The position numbers and the translations under genes were made by a program. A DNA stretch of 40,290 nucleotides from CBDVBD01 sp965372135 (GTDB taxonomy: Bacteria; Electryoneota; RPQS01; CBDVBD01). Of this stretch, positions 17,263-25,717 are shown in pieces; the stretch's first letter is position 1; the number at the start of each line of letters is the position of its first letter. Below the pieces are notes generated by a model that saw only the letters and a program-made list of their open reading frames with translations, was not told the origin of the DNA and ran no database searches. Where the stretch lies: assembly GCA_965372135.1 (NCBI GenBank), contig CBDVBD010000009.1, forward strand, positions 1-40,290. Reading direction: 5' to 3'.

Positions 17263-18908
17263 CTACTCACCTCACTCCACCTGCCGTCTAACTTCGGCTT
17301 TAATGGCGAATTCCTGGCAATATACTCCTCCACCGCACCTCGCATCAAAGTGCCAGTGTAGGTGGTGTTAGATTCCGGAACGTTCAGCAAAAGACCCATT
17401 CCGGAATTGCCCTGCAGAAGGTAATCGGTGGTCACGATCCGGTAGGTCTGGGCAGGATCGATCGGCTTGCCGCCGACCTCAAACTCCACCACCCGCTGCC
17501 CCTGAACTGCCTCAGGATCGATCACCACTCTCCCGCCCGATATGTACAATCCGCTGCCCGGTCGCTGCATCTTGTTCTCCAATAACTCCATCAGGAAATC
17601 ACCGGTCACATTTACCAAAACCAGTTGATTTTCGAACGGGATTACCCCGAAAATATCCCTTGGCGTAATTGGTCCAGCACTGATTTCCGCACGGATGCCA
17701 CCCTTGTTAGTGAAGGCAAAATCACCGTCTAACTGCTCCCGCATGGCATCCGCCACCAGATTCCCCATCAGCGATTCCAATCTGCCGCTACGAGTCAGCG
17801 TTTCCAAAGTGGATCCGATGGGCTCATCCATGCCTTTTTCCACCCGTGCCACCACCGTATCGATAGCGATCGCCTCACCGGGATCCCGCGAGAATTCCTC
17901 TTCGAACAAAGTCAGGATATAATCATCATCGCCATACAACCGGTACCCACTCAAGGTGTGCGTATCATCATCGATTTCCAAGGTCACCACCCCGATACCG
18001 CTGCCACGTCCCCAGGTCTGAAAACACAACGCATGGGTCACCGGGTCTTCCCACGGTTCTCGATAACCCACATGGATGTGCCCACACAGGAACACATCGA
18101 TCCCCGGCACCAGATGCGCCAACTCCATGGCATTGGACGCCCGGTCGCTCTCCAAGCCATCTTTCAAATCCTGCTGCAAATCTTCCCACCCTTGACGCCA
18201 ATCGTAAGGCAGTCCGGTGTGCACCAAGGCAATCACCAGGTCAGCGCCTTTGTCACGCACCTCTTGTACATATTTCTTCAATGCCGGTATTTCAGGCGCA
18301 AAATCCAACCCCGCTACATGATCCGGATAGCTCATATACGGAGTGGCGGAAGTCACCGCTCCGATGATGGCGACTTTGATCCCCGCCACGTCCTTCAACA
18401 CATAGGGACGCACGAAATCCACCACCTCTCCGGTTTCGGCGTTCAATAGGTTACACGCCACAAACGGGAAACCTGCGCGCTTGGTCAGATCGATGAATAC
18501 CTCTTTCCCCAGATCGAACTCGTGGTTCCCCACCGCCACTGCATCGTAACCCAGCCGGTTCATGTGATCCACAATCGCCAGACCGTCAGTCCTGGAGCCA
18601 ATGGGAGTACCCTGAAAAAAATCCCCGGCATCCAACAGCAAAAAACCACCCTTGCTTTCAGAAGCTTGTGTGCGGAAATGATCCACTAACACCTTCATCG
18701 AAGCCCCGCCACCCAATGGAGGCGGAAAATCCGGATTCATATATACCGCACCGGTTTGATCGATGCCACCGTGGATATCGTTAGTATGGCATATCGTAAT
18801 CTCCACCGACCACAATAAACCAACAGGCAGCATTAGTAACAATACCGCCCATACGGCAGCTATTGGTGTTCGATGTGATTTATTATTAAATTGTGGTAGG
18901 ATTCGCAT
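17247..18908 (-). CDS. UshA-like bifunctional 5'-nucleotidase/metallophosphatase, exported
   Basis: A 553-residue exported enzyme that hydrolyses nucleotides (and perhaps UDP-sugars) outside the inner membrane. A signal peptide (about 15-36) precedes the calcineurin-like metallophosphatase domain (about 37-330). Its metal ligands lie in TNDIHGG, DAGDFFQGTP, VGNHEFDLG, ALVHTG and CGHIHVG. The 5'-nucleotidase C-terminal domain (about 360-530) has NLVADAMRE, NKGGIRAEI, IPFENQLV and VTTDYLLQG. Length matches UshA/YfkN-type single units. The start ATG at 18908 has AAGG ten bases upstream. It lies 35 bases after the outer-membrane barrel gene and is probably co-transcribed with it. It is convergent with the MBL lipoprotein gene. 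Confidence 0.9.
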   Translation of the reverse strand: MRILPQFNNKSHRTPIAAVWAVLLLMLPVGLLWSVEITICHTNDIHGGIDQTGAVYMNPDFPPPLGGGASMKVLVDHFRTQASESKGGFLLLDAGDFFQGTPIGSRTDGLAIVDHMNRLGYDAVAVGNHEFDLGKEVFIDLTKRAGFPFVACNLLNAETGEVVDFVRPYVLKDVAGIKVAIIGAVTSATPYMSYPDHVAGLDFAPEIPALKKYVQEVRDKGADLVIALVHTGLPYDWRQGWEDLQQDLKDGLESDRASNAMELAHLVPGIDVFLCGHIHVGYREPWEDPVTHALCFQTWGRGSGIGVVTLEIDDDTHTLSGYRLYGDDDYILTLFEEEFSRDPGEAIAIDTVVARVEKGMDEPIGSTLETLTRSGRLESLMGNLVADAMREQLDGDFAFTNKGGIRAEISAGPITPRDIFGVIPFENQLVLVNVTGDFLMELLENKMQRPGSGLYISGGRVVIDPEAVQGQRVVEFEVGGKPIDPAQTYRIVTTDYLLQGNSGMGLLLNVPESNTTYTGTLMRGAVEEYIARNSPLKPKLDGRWSEVSRSGSL

Positions 18909-18943
18909 CCGTAGATTGCCTTTTTTCAGTAGGATTAGTTTTA

Positions 18944-20290
18944 TTACTTAAATGTGTAGGTGACGGACACAATTCCATTCATCAACCGATCCTCAACCCT
19001 GTCGCGGTCCCAGCGGTTTTCGCCGCCGTAGTAACTGTCGCGAAATGCATCATATAAGCGGTATTCCCGCCGTCCAAAATCCGTCCCCAAATCAAGGTTG
19101 AATCGCCCGGCTTGGAATCCGGTTCCCAACGAAATCATGGTCATGGTCAACTCTCGATCCAGATAGGACGGCACATAAGAACAACCCAACCGCACCGGTA
19201 TCGACTGGAACACACGATATTCCACACCGGCACGGATTTCCAGCACGTCATCGAAACCGGCATCCTCACCGTTGACCTCTGCCGCTGACCAATTCGTCCA
19301 ATACATGTCCAGCATCAAAGCGGGACGGTGCTGGTTCATGGGGCGGTACTGCACCCCCCATCCCAATGACGCGGGGTATTTATATGTGATGGTTTCATCT
19401 AACGGTACTAAAAACCCACCGGCGGAATCCCAGTCATAAGTCAAATCCCATTCACCGACAGGCAAAGTAGCTCGGAAACCCAGGTTTACCCGAGGCGACA
19501 CTTTATAGGCTCCCCCTAACGTCACCATCCACTCCATCCCATCGGTTTCCTGATCCTCCCGAATGAATATTTCTCCGGCTTCCGGATCCGTAAAATCTAT
19601 ACTCCAGGTAGTTCCCAGATTATCCAACACCATACCGATATTCATGCCCAACGCCAGATTAGACATCGGTTCCACTCCGGCACCCAATAGCACAGCCCGC
19701 ACTTCTCCTTCACTCTCCATGGTATTCCAACCCAGCACCCGATCCTGGATTCCCCCTGATGCAAACCGATCCCGCACCTCTTCCTTATAACGGTAGTCGT
19801 GAGAATAAACGGAAAAAGTTCCTACCCCGACAGCCAGCGACGGCAGCATTTCCTGTGGAATCGTGAAACGCACCGCACCGTTGGCTTCGGAAAACAGGTG
19901 GTCGTTCAACGAGTACTGGTTATACACCAAAACGGCATCGAAGCTGTCGTACACCGGATAGCTGCGGGATTCCTGCTGCCGGGAAATCCTGCCCGATAAC
20001 AACGCTTCTGCCGATCCATCACCCCACGCCAGCATCGCCGGATTTACCACCAACGCATCGGGACTAGTCAGTGAAGCAATACCAGTGCCGCCTAATGCTA
20101 ACGATCTTGCGGAATGGGCAGTAATCGGAGATCCAAAGCCGGTTTGAAGGCTGGTGAGACCGGAAAACCCCTGCGCAGATACCGCACCTGTTAATATTAA
20201 TAACATCAGGGTTGATGTACTCAAAACAACGCATCTATGCAACGTACTATTCCTCCAGAAATTAGAAACTATCATCATCGGAAAAATCAT
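18944..20290 (-). CDS. Outer-membrane beta-barrel protein, PorV/FadL-like
   Basis: About 448 residues with a signal peptide (STLMLLILTGAVSAQGF, cleavage near SAQ). The mature start has SARSLALGGTGIASLTSPDALVVNPA, typical (quoted here in part) of the OMPP1/FadL/TodX superfamily that includes PorV of type IX secretion. The rest alternates polar and hydrophobic residues in about 14 strands and ends in SVTYTFK, close to the terminal aromatic used for barrel assembly. The promoter at 20309-20337 would start transcription near 20302, so the TTG at that position cannot be the start. ATG 20290 (AAGG three bases upstream) or ATG 20278 is likely. PorV docks type IX cargo such as the 14209-15705 protein, but a transport porin is equally possible. 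Confidence 0.75.
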   Translation of the reverse strand: MIFPMMIVSNFWRNSTLHRCVVLSTSTLMLLILTGAVSAQGFSGLTSLQTGFGSPITAHSARSLALGGTGIASLTSPDALVVNPAMLAWGDGSAEALLSGRISRQQESRSYPVYDSFDAVLVYNQYSLNDHLFSEANGAVRFTIPQEMLPSLAVGVGTFSVYSHDYRYKEEVRDRFASGGIQDRVLGWNTMESEGEVRAVLLGAGVEPMSNLALGMNIGMVLDNLGTTWSIDFTDPEAGEIFIREDQETDGMEWMVTLGGAYKVSPRVNLGFRATLPVGEWDLTYDWDSAGGFLVPLDETITYKYPASLGWGVQYRPMNQHRPALMLDMYWTNWSAAEVNGEDAGFDDVLEIRAGVEYRVFQSIPVRLGCSYVPSYLDRELTMTMISLGTGFQAGRFNLDLGTDFGRREYRLYDAFRDSYYGGENRWDRDRVEDRLMNGIVSVTYTFK

Positions 20291-20308
20291 TGACCTTGAC
20301 AAAAGAAT

Positions 20309-20337
20309 AAATTAGTAAAACTGTCGGTGGAATGCAA
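20309..20337 (-). promoter_or_regulatory. Promoter of the outer-membrane barrel gene
   Basis: Minus-strand TTGCAT (20337-20332), a 17-base spacer and TAATTT (20314-20309). Predicted initiation near 20302 leaves a short leader and rules out the upstream TTG start of the barrel gene. Confidence 0.5.
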
Positions 20338-20388
20338 GTAAAATCTGATGTTACACACCACCAGCTATACTCAGGCGATTGACATTTT

Positions 20389-21798
20389 CTATAAAATAAT
20401 CCGTTTCCGTGCCTGTACATCGGACAGGATTTCCAGCTTCTGAGTTTCATATCCCGGGCGATCCATCAGCGCATAAGTCAACTGTTTCCCCATTTCCACA
20501 CCCGGCTGATCCAATGGATTCACGTTCAACAATCCGCCAGCCAGCACGGTAGCGGTCTCCCATAACAGGAAAAACTGCCCCAAGGTAAAAGCGGAAATCT
20601 TAGGGAATTTAATGGTAGCATTGGGTCTGCCGGCACGAGTTAATGCCAGTTCCGTAGCTCTTTTCTCAGCCAGAAGCAATTGATTAAACGAAGTACCCGC
20701 TAAATAATCCAGCGCTGGCGATTCCAGGACATCCTGTGGAAATGCGGCTACATGTTCCCATGCGGTTTCCAGAAATAGGAACACCTTATCCGCCGGACCT
20801 TCCATGTACAACTGCACTTGCGAATGCTGGTCGGTGGCGCCCAAAGCTTTGATCGGCGTCTGACCGACGCAGGTGGGCTCACCGGCAATGGAGGTCGCTT
20901 TCCCCAAGGATTCCGACCACATCTGCCGGAACCAGTCCGCCGCGGAATACAACCCATCGGAATAAGGCATCATCACCGCCATATGCTTACCCTTTTTCCG
21001 GTCAAGACACATCAGGAATCCCGCTAACGCTGCCGCAGGATTCTCCATAGGATCAGCGCTTGAAAGCCGCGCATCCATGGCACGAGCCCCGGCACACAAT
21101 TCGCCGATATCAATCCCCACCATGGCGGATGGGAACAATCCCACCGGCGTCAGCACCGAAAATCTACCCCCAATTCCGGGATGGATGGGCAGCATCGGTA
21201 CCTGCCATTCCATCGCCAACCGCCGCAGTTCCCCGTCTTTAGGATCGGTAATCACCATCACATGATCCCGCCATTGATTCTCCAGCTTGTCCTTGAGCAG
21301 CCCCAATATAAACAGCATCCCAGCCGCAGTTTCCGCAGTACCGCCGGATTTACTAATCACAGTAACCAGGGTATCCTCGAGATCAACGATATCCATCAGC
21401 CCCAGGAAGGTCTGTGGATCCACATTATCCATCACAAATACCCGGGGAAAATCGTTCCGTTGATCGGGAGTCAACAAGTTGTGAAAAGGATGACACAATG
21501 CCCGGAAGCAGGTGGTAAATCCCAGTGCCGAGCCCCCGATTCCCAGCACCACCAGATTGCTAAACTGCCCCTGAAATTCGGAAGCGGCATCCATCACTCC
21601 GGAAATCAACTCGTCGTCGTATGGCACTTCCAAGTAGGGGTACTTGCCTCCCTTCCTGGCAGCGGAAAAATCCGAAAACACCGGTTCCAAATCCTTCCTG
21701 ATCTGAACCAAATCATCCGCGGTTATTCCGTGTTCCTCGCCCACCATCTCAGCAAAGAGATGGGTAATATCCAACCGAATTTGATCTTCCGTACTCAT
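20389..21798 (-). CDS. pgi: Glucose-6-phosphate isomerase
   Basis: A 469-residue SIS-fold enzyme interconverting glucose-6-phosphate and fructose-6-phosphate in the cytoplasm. Sugar-phosphate loops VVLGIGGSALG and VISKSGGTAETAAG, the catalytic-side GGRFSVLTPVGLFPSA and the late NPLDQPGVEMGKQL are all present. The sequence is closest to the shorter bacterial form (about 450 residues) rather than the 550-residue enterobacterial one. It follows the SAM adenosyltransferase gene by 10 bases and probably shares its promoter (22613-22641). The C-terminus runs to about 85 bases before the barrel-gene promoter, with no terminator seen. Confidence 0.93.
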   Translation of the reverse strand: MSTEDQIRLDITHLFAEMVGEEHGITADDLVQIRKDLEPVFSDFSAARKGGKYPYLEVPYDDELISGVMDAASEFQGQFSNLVVLGIGGSALGFTTCFRALCHPFHNLLTPDQRNDFPRVFVMDNVDPQTFLGLMDIVDLEDTLVTVISKSGGTAETAAGMLFILGLLKDKLENQWRDHVMVITDPKDGELRRLAMEWQVPMLPIHPGIGGRFSVLTPVGLFPSAMVGIDIGELCAGARAMDARLSSADPMENPAAALAGFLMCLDRKKGKHMAVMMPYSDGLYSAADWFRQMWSESLGKATSIAGEPTCVGQTPIKALGATDQHSQVQLYMEGPADKVFLFLETAWEHVAAFPQDVLESPALDYLAGTSFNQLLLAEKRATELALTRAGRPNATIKFPKISAFTLGQFFLLWETATVLAGGLLNVNPLDQPGVEMGKQLTYALMDRPGYETQKLEILSDVQARKRIIL

Positions 21799-21808
21799 GA
21801 ATATATCC

Positions 21809-22582
21809 TCATTTGGTGTTCTCCAAAACCAGGTTGACTGATGTTCCGACTTTTACCTGCATTATTTCGGCAGCAGACCCGCCATTCACCGCAATCTCTA
21901 ACCACCCCGAACTGCTTATAAGCATCATGGGGACACCAGAACCTCCTTCGGAAAAAGTAGTTACTCGTGTATCGAGACGGTGTTCCCCGATAATTATCGT
22001 TCCCCGCATTTCTCCAGAGATATTGGTCACCAGATTGCCGAAGCGATCGATGTGGATGATGTGCCCTTCGATCACATCCCCCTTATTCAACGCTGGAGGA
22101 AACGGTGCCGGTTCCCAGGAATTCGCCACCGGACCCACGTCGGAAAGAGAAATCCCCTTCGACAAATGCGCTGCCGTGGGTGCCATGATATCCCTGCCGT
22201 GAAAAGTCGAAGAAGGATGTTCCAACCACAATTCTCGATTATCGAGTAACCGTACCTCCGCGCCAGGATTCTTTTGGAGTACGTAGCCCAACAGCCCGTT
22301 ATCAGGGGCAATGTACAGGCGATCATCTGCCCGAACCGCCAGGATTTTTCGTGACGTACCCACCCCGGGATCCACTACCGCAACGTGGACTGAATCAGCG
22401 GGGAAATACTGAGGAACCGTTGCCAAAATGTACGCCCCGTGGGAAATATCCCCAGGTGCAATATCATGGCTCAGATCCACCACACGTGCTTCGGGGTTTA
22501 TGGACAAAATCACACCCCGCATCGCCGCTGGAAACCCGTCACGAATCCCAAAATCGGTGGTTAAAGTAATTATGGGGGGCAT
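21809..22582 (-). CDS. SAM hydroxide adenosyltransferase (DUF62/SAM hydrolase family)
   Basis: A 257-residue enzyme of the family that includes fluorinase and chlorinase but usually uses water: S-adenosylmethionine plus hydroxide gives adenosine and methionine. Motifs include MPPIITLTTDFGIRDGFP, VDLSHDIAPGDI, VHVAVVDPGVGTSRK, APDNGLLGYV and FHGRDIMAP. The DPGVGT Asp and the Arg-Asp-His water-activating set are consistent with a hydrolase rather than a halogenase. The ATG at 22582 is chosen over a TTG at 22597. Divergent from yggS across a 163-base gap holding a promoter for each direction. Its adenosine product could feed purine salvage together with the PNP at 24257-25075. Confidence 0.9.
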   Translation of the reverse strand: MPPIITLTTDFGIRDGFPAAMRGVILSINPEARVVDLSHDIAPGDISHGAYILATVPQYFPADSVHVAVVDPGVGTSRKILAVRADDRLYIAPDNGLLGYVLQKNPGAEVRLLDNRELWLEHPSSTFHGRDIMAPTAAHLSKGISLSDVGPVANSWEPAPFPPALNKGDVIEGHIIHIDRFGNLVTNISGEMRGTIIIGEHRLDTRVTTFSEGGSGVPMMLISSSGWLEIAVNGGSAAEIMQVKVGTSVNLVLENTK

Positions 22583-22612
22583 TGCTCTCGTCGACAAGGA
22601 ATTAATAACGAA

Positions 22613-22641
22613 AACATACGCACAAAATGATATAAAATCAA
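22613..22641 (-). promoter_or_regulatory. Promoter of the SAM adenosyltransferase-pgi operon
   Basis: Minus-strand TTGATT (22641-22636), a 17-base spacer and TATGTT (22618-22613), then TT. Initiation near 22606 gives a leader of about 24 bases to ATG 22582. Confidence 0.6.
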
Positions 22642-22684
22642 GCGAAAAAGCGAATTATGAAATGGGATTCCCCAATTTTTTTTC

Positions 22685-22713
22685 TTGCTTTTGGATTTAG
22701 ATATAAGTATATT
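22685..22713 (+). promoter_or_regulatory. Promoter of the yggS-yggT-divIVA-PNP operon
   Basis: TTGCTT (22685-22690), a 17-base spacer and TATATT (22708-22713). Initiation near 22720 falls after the GTG at 22716, so yggS must start at the later GTG (22746), which has AAGGA (22730-22734) upstream. Confidence 0.65.
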
Positions 22714-22745
22714 TAGTGTTCGGGTTTTTAAGGACGATAGAATTT

Positions 22746-23453
22746 GTGAATTCGATCAAAGACCGATGGCAGCAGGTTCAGGAAAATGTTGCCGCAGCCG
22801 CAACCCGTTCCGGACGGGACTCCAAGGATATACAGATCATGGCGGTCTCGAAAACCCAGTTGCTGCCACGGATTCTCGAAGCCTGCGAAGCTGGTATCAC
22901 CCTGTTCGGTGAAAACCGGATCCAAGAAGCATTGCAGAAATTCGGACCTGGTCGTGTTCAATTCCAGGTTCCCGGTACCGAACTGCACCTAATCGGACAC
23001 CTGCAGACCAACAAAGCTCGCAAAGCGCTTGATCTCTTTGACATGATACATTCCGTGGACAGCCTGCGATTGGCAGAGACCCTGTCACGCATCACCCAGG
23101 AATCCGATCGCACCATTCCGGTATTGATCGAGGTTAATACCAGCGGCGAGGAATCCAAATTCGGGATTGAGCCGGATCAAACCGCAGATCTGACACAGCA
23201 GGTAGCTGCATTGCCCGGACTTCGTATCCTGGGATTTATGACCGTGGGCGCCTGGCTTCCCGACCCGGAAGCGGTGCGACCTTGTTTCCGAAGACTGCGG
23301 GAAATTCGAGACGATATCGCAGCCCGGAAAATTCCCAACGTTGATACCGGTATGCTGTCCATGGGAATGACCAACGACTATCAAGTGGCGATCGAAGAAG
23401 GATCGACCATGGTGCGGATCGGCACCGCCATTTTCGGACCTAGGGATAATTAA
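22746..23453 (+). CDS. yggS: YggS/PLPBP-family pyridoxal phosphate homeostasis protein
   Basis: A 235-residue protein of the alanine-racemase-like TIM-barrel family that binds pyridoxal 5'-phosphate and buffers it. The PLP lysine is in IMAVSKTQ. Other signatures are LFGENRIQEA, LHLIGHLQTNK, VNTSGEESKFG, LRILGFMTVG and LSMGMTNDYQVAIEEGSTMV. The N-terminus NSIKDRWQQV is normal for the family from the GTG at 22746. It opens a plus-strand operon, with yggT 21 bases downstream, the same neighbour as in many bacteria (yggS-yggT, ylmE-ylmG). Confidence 0.92.
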   Translation: MNSIKDRWQQVQENVAAAATRSGRDSKDIQIMAVSKTQLLPRILEACEAGITLFGENRIQEALQKFGPGRVQFQVPGTELHLIGHLQTNKARKALDLFDMIHSVDSLRLAETLSRITQESDRTIPVLIEVNTSGEESKFGIEPDQTADLTQQVAALPGLRILGFMTVGAWLPDPEAVRPCFRRLREIRDDIAARKIPNVDTGMLSMGMTNDYQVAIEEGSTMVRIGTAIFGPRDN

Positions 23454-23474
23454 CCAAGTATTATAAGGACACCC

Positions 23475-23777
23475 ATGTTCCTATTCGGCAATCTGTTTTT
23501 AGCGGTGGGAAAGCTGTTGAGTTTCACCTGCACCATCCTGACCTGGATAATCATCATCCGGGCGGTGCTGTCTTGGTTTTCCGTGTCCCGTCAATATCCA
23601 GTGGTGCGGTTTTTGGTAGCTGTCACCAACCCAATTCTGGAACCAATACGCCGAATACTGCCAAAATGGGAATTCGATATTTCGCCCATCATCGCCATCG
23701 TGGCGCTGTTGTTCATCGATATGTTCTTAGCAAAATCACTGATGGATGTAGGCATTAGATTAGCATCGGGATCATAA
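23475..23777 (+). CDS. yggT: YggT-family membrane protein
   Basis: A 100-residue inner-membrane protein with two hydrophobic helical hairpins. The family core is IIIRAVLSWF, followed by NPILEPIRRILP and DISPIIAIVALLFI. AAGGA lies five bases before the ATG. YggT/YlmG proteins are linked to cell division, membrane organisation or osmotic tolerance, without a settled mechanism. It lies three bases upstream of divIVA. Confidence 0.9.
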   Translation: MFLFGNLFLAVGKLLSFTCTILTWIIIIRAVLSWFSVSRQYPVVRFLVAVTNPILEPIRRILPKWEFDISPIIAIVALLFIDMFLAKSLMDVGIRLASGS

Positions 23778-23780
23778 ATT

Positions 23781-24245
23781 ATGCCGTTAACAGCTATAGA
23801 CATTTCCAAGCAGGATTTCTCCACCTCCATGCGGGGGTATAATCGTGATGAAGTCCGGGCATTCCTGGAATTAGTGGCTCAGGAGATTGAAACCCTTCAG
23901 CTATCCGAAAACCGTCTTGCGGAAAAGGTAAACGTGCTCGAAGAGAAGTTGAAACAATTCCAGGAAATCGAGCAGACCTTGCGCGATGCCCTCCTATCGG
24001 CACAGGAAGCGATCAAACAGACACAGGAAGGCTCGGAACGGGAACGGGAACTGATCTTGAAAGACGCCAATATCCAAGCCGAACGCATCCGTAATGAAGC
24101 GCAAGACAAATTGGCGCAAGTACAAGATCAAATCCACAAATTGGGCGCACAGAAAAATTCCTATATCAAGCGATTGAAGTACCTATTGCAATCACAGCAG
24201 GAACTAATCGAACTATTGGAAACCGAGGACAACCATACACCGTAG
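23781..24245 (+). CDS. divIVA: DivIVA-domain coiled-coil protein
   Basis: A 154-residue protein with the DivIVA N-terminal motif ISKQDFSTSMRGYNRDEVRA (about 8-27), where Phe and Arg mark the membrane-binding loop. A continuous coiled coil runs from about residue 28 to the end, rich in Glu/Gln/Lys heptads. DivIVA proteins sense negative membrane curvature and organise poles or septa in Gram-positives; shorter versions occur in other phyla next to yggT. The position between yggT and PNP fits the conserved ylm-type cluster. Confidence 0.88.
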   Translation: MPLTAIDISKQDFSTSMRGYNRDEVRAFLELVAQEIETLQLSENRLAEKVNVLEEKLKQFQEIEQTLRDALLSAQEAIKQTQEGSERERELILKDANIQAERIRNEAQDKLAQVQDQIHKLGAQKNSYIKRLKYLLQSQQELIELLETEDNHTP

Positions 24246-24256
24246 GGAGAGACGGA

Positions 24257-25075
24257 ATGACCCTTAAGGAGCAAATAGAGGAAACCACTCGATTTATAAA
24301 TGGCAAGGTTACGTTCACCGGCAAAGTCGGCATCATCCTGGGTACCGGTTTGGGCGGATTGGCAGAAGACATCGACAGTGAAATGGTTATCCCCTATGAT
24401 CAAATCCCCAACTTCCCGGTATCCACCGTGGAATTCCACGCCGGTAAGCTGATTTTTGGGACGTTGGCGGGCAAATCGGTCATGGCAATGCAGGGTCGGT
24501 TCCATCGTTATGAAGGTTATAATTTCAAGGAAATCACGTTTCCGGTCAGGGTGATGAAAGCGATGGGCGTGGAAATCCTGTTGGTATCCAATGCCAGCGG
24601 TGCCTTGAATCCGTTGTACCGTGCCGGTGATTTGATGATCATGGATGACCACATCAACCTGCTGGGCGGGAATCCCTTGATCGGCATGAATGACGATGCT
24701 TTAGGTCCCCGATTTCCCGACATGTCGGAACCTTACACTAAGCGACTGATTGCCATTGCGGAAAAAGTGGCGTTGGAGAATAAAATCAAAGTACACCGGG
24801 GTGTGTATGCCGCCGTGCCCGGTCCGAACCTGGAAACCCGCGCCGAATACCGCTACCTGCGAATCATCGGCGCCGACGTAGTGGGCATGTCAACCATCCC
24901 GGAAGACATCGTAGCCATCCACAGCGGCATGGAAGTCCTGGGAATTTCCGTCATCACCGACGAAGGATTCCCCGATTGCTTAGAACCGGCGGATATCGAA
25001 AAAATCTTAAAAACCGCCAACAATGCGGAACCCAAGTTAACCACCATCATGTCCGGCGTGATCGCCCGGCTGTAG
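24257..25075 (+). CDS. punA: Purine-nucleoside phosphorylase, trimeric type
   Basis: A 272-residue cytoplasmic enzyme that splits (deoxy)guanosine and inosine with phosphate into free base and ribose-1-phosphate. Motifs: phosphate-binding GIILGTGLGGLA, MAMQGRFHRYEGY with the phosphate-site His, SNASGALNP, YAAVPGPNLETRAEYR, GADVVGMSTIPE and the base-recognition region near ISVITDEGFPD. It begins 11 bases after divIVA, with GGGAGAG before the ATG. It is placed to use purine nucleosides released by the UshA-like nucleotidase or the adenosine-forming SAM hydrolase; the functional link is inferred. No terminator follows; 25076-25244 holds no gene I can support. Confidence 0.93.
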   Translation: MTLKEQIEETTRFINGKVTFTGKVGIILGTGLGGLAEDIDSEMVIPYDQIPNFPVSTVEFHAGKLIFGTLAGKSVMAMQGRFHRYEGYNFKEITFPVRVMKAMGVEILLVSNASGALNPLYRAGDLMIMDDHINLLGGNPLIGMNDDALGPRFPDMSEPYTKRLIAIAEKVALENKIKVHRGVYAAVPGPNLETRAEYRYLRIIGADVVGMSTIPEDIVAIHSGMEVLGISVITDEGFPDCLEPADIEKILKTANNAEPKLTTIMSGVIARL

Positions 25076-25244
25076 TCATCGTTTAGCGTTCAGAACTTAT
25101 GTATAAATTTCCCGTGCCGTTAGGTGCCCTTACTCGACAGCACAATTTGATGGTCCTTAGACAGACAGGAAAGCAGGAATCCAAAAAGTTCAAATACTTA
25201 GAGCACCTCATTCTGATCGTTAGCCCTGAAAGAGATTATTCACT

Positions 25245-25436
25245 ATGGAAAAGAAAAGATTCGTTTACTACCAAGAAGAGGACATGTGGATTGGTTGGCT
25301 CGAGGAGTTTCCAGACTACAGGACACAGGGAGAAACGCTGGATGAACTCAAGGAGAATCTGAGAGACATTTACGAAGAAGTCATAAGCGGCAGGATTCCT
25401 TGTGTGCACCGTGTCGGGGAATTGGTGGTAGAATGA
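25245..25436 (+). CDS. hicB: HicB-family antitoxin
   Basis: A 63-residue protein with the partial RNase-H-like HicB fold: VYYQEEDMWIGWLEEFPDYRTQGETLDE (quoted here only as its start VYYQEEDMWIGW and end TQGETLDE), then ELKENLRDIYEEVIS. It lacks a C-terminal DNA-binding domain, as in the short HicB class. Its stop overlaps the hicA start (ATGA), giving coupled translation. The antitoxin precedes the toxin, a common order in HicBA loci of this short class. The pair sits between PNP and ileS, interrupting an otherwise conserved housekeeping block. Confidence 0.85.
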   Translation: MEKKRFVYYQEEDMWIGWLEEFPDYRTQGETLDELKENLRDIYEEVISGRIPCVHRVGELVVE

Positions 25437-25609
25437 AGCGCAGGGAACTCGTCAAGCGAATTGAGAAGATGGGTTGTATCTTGATCCGCCACGGGAAAAG
25501 ACATGACTGGTACCATAATTCAGCAACGAAGGTTTCTCAACCTGTCCCGCGACACACAGAGATCAAAGACAACCTTGCCAAGCACATTATGAAGATGCTC
25601 AGATCATGA
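25433..25609 (+). CDS. hicA: HicA-family mRNA interferase toxin
   Basis: A 58-residue toxin with a double-stranded-RNA-binding-like fold. MKRRELVKRIEKMGC is the first helix, and ILIRHGKRHDWYHN carries the catalytic His of the family, followed by VSQPVPRHTEIKDNLAKHI. HicA cleaves mRNA independently of ribosome position and is neutralised by HicB. The ATG at 25433 overlaps the hicB stop. The frame is open further upstream, but family length supports this start. The protein appears intact. Confidence 0.88.
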   Translation: MKRRELVKRIEKMGCILIRHGKRHDWYHNSATKVSQPVPRHTEIKDNLAKHIMKMLRS

Positions 25610-25717
25610 GCCTAAAAACTTGGTTGCAACGGACGGTGAAAGCCTATGCCACCATCGGTAATGAAATTCAGATATTTGTCCTTCAGTCAAACCAATTAGT
25701 TAATAGCCTTAAGACCC

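Noticed and set aside
22716..22745. Upstream GTG start for yggS
   Set aside because: The promoter at 22685-22713 would start transcription at about 22720, after this GTG; AAGGA precedes the GTG at 22746.
25099..25362. 87-codon open frame before hicB
   Set aside because: It overlaps hicB in another frame and has no family resemblance; the HicB frame is clearly the coding one.
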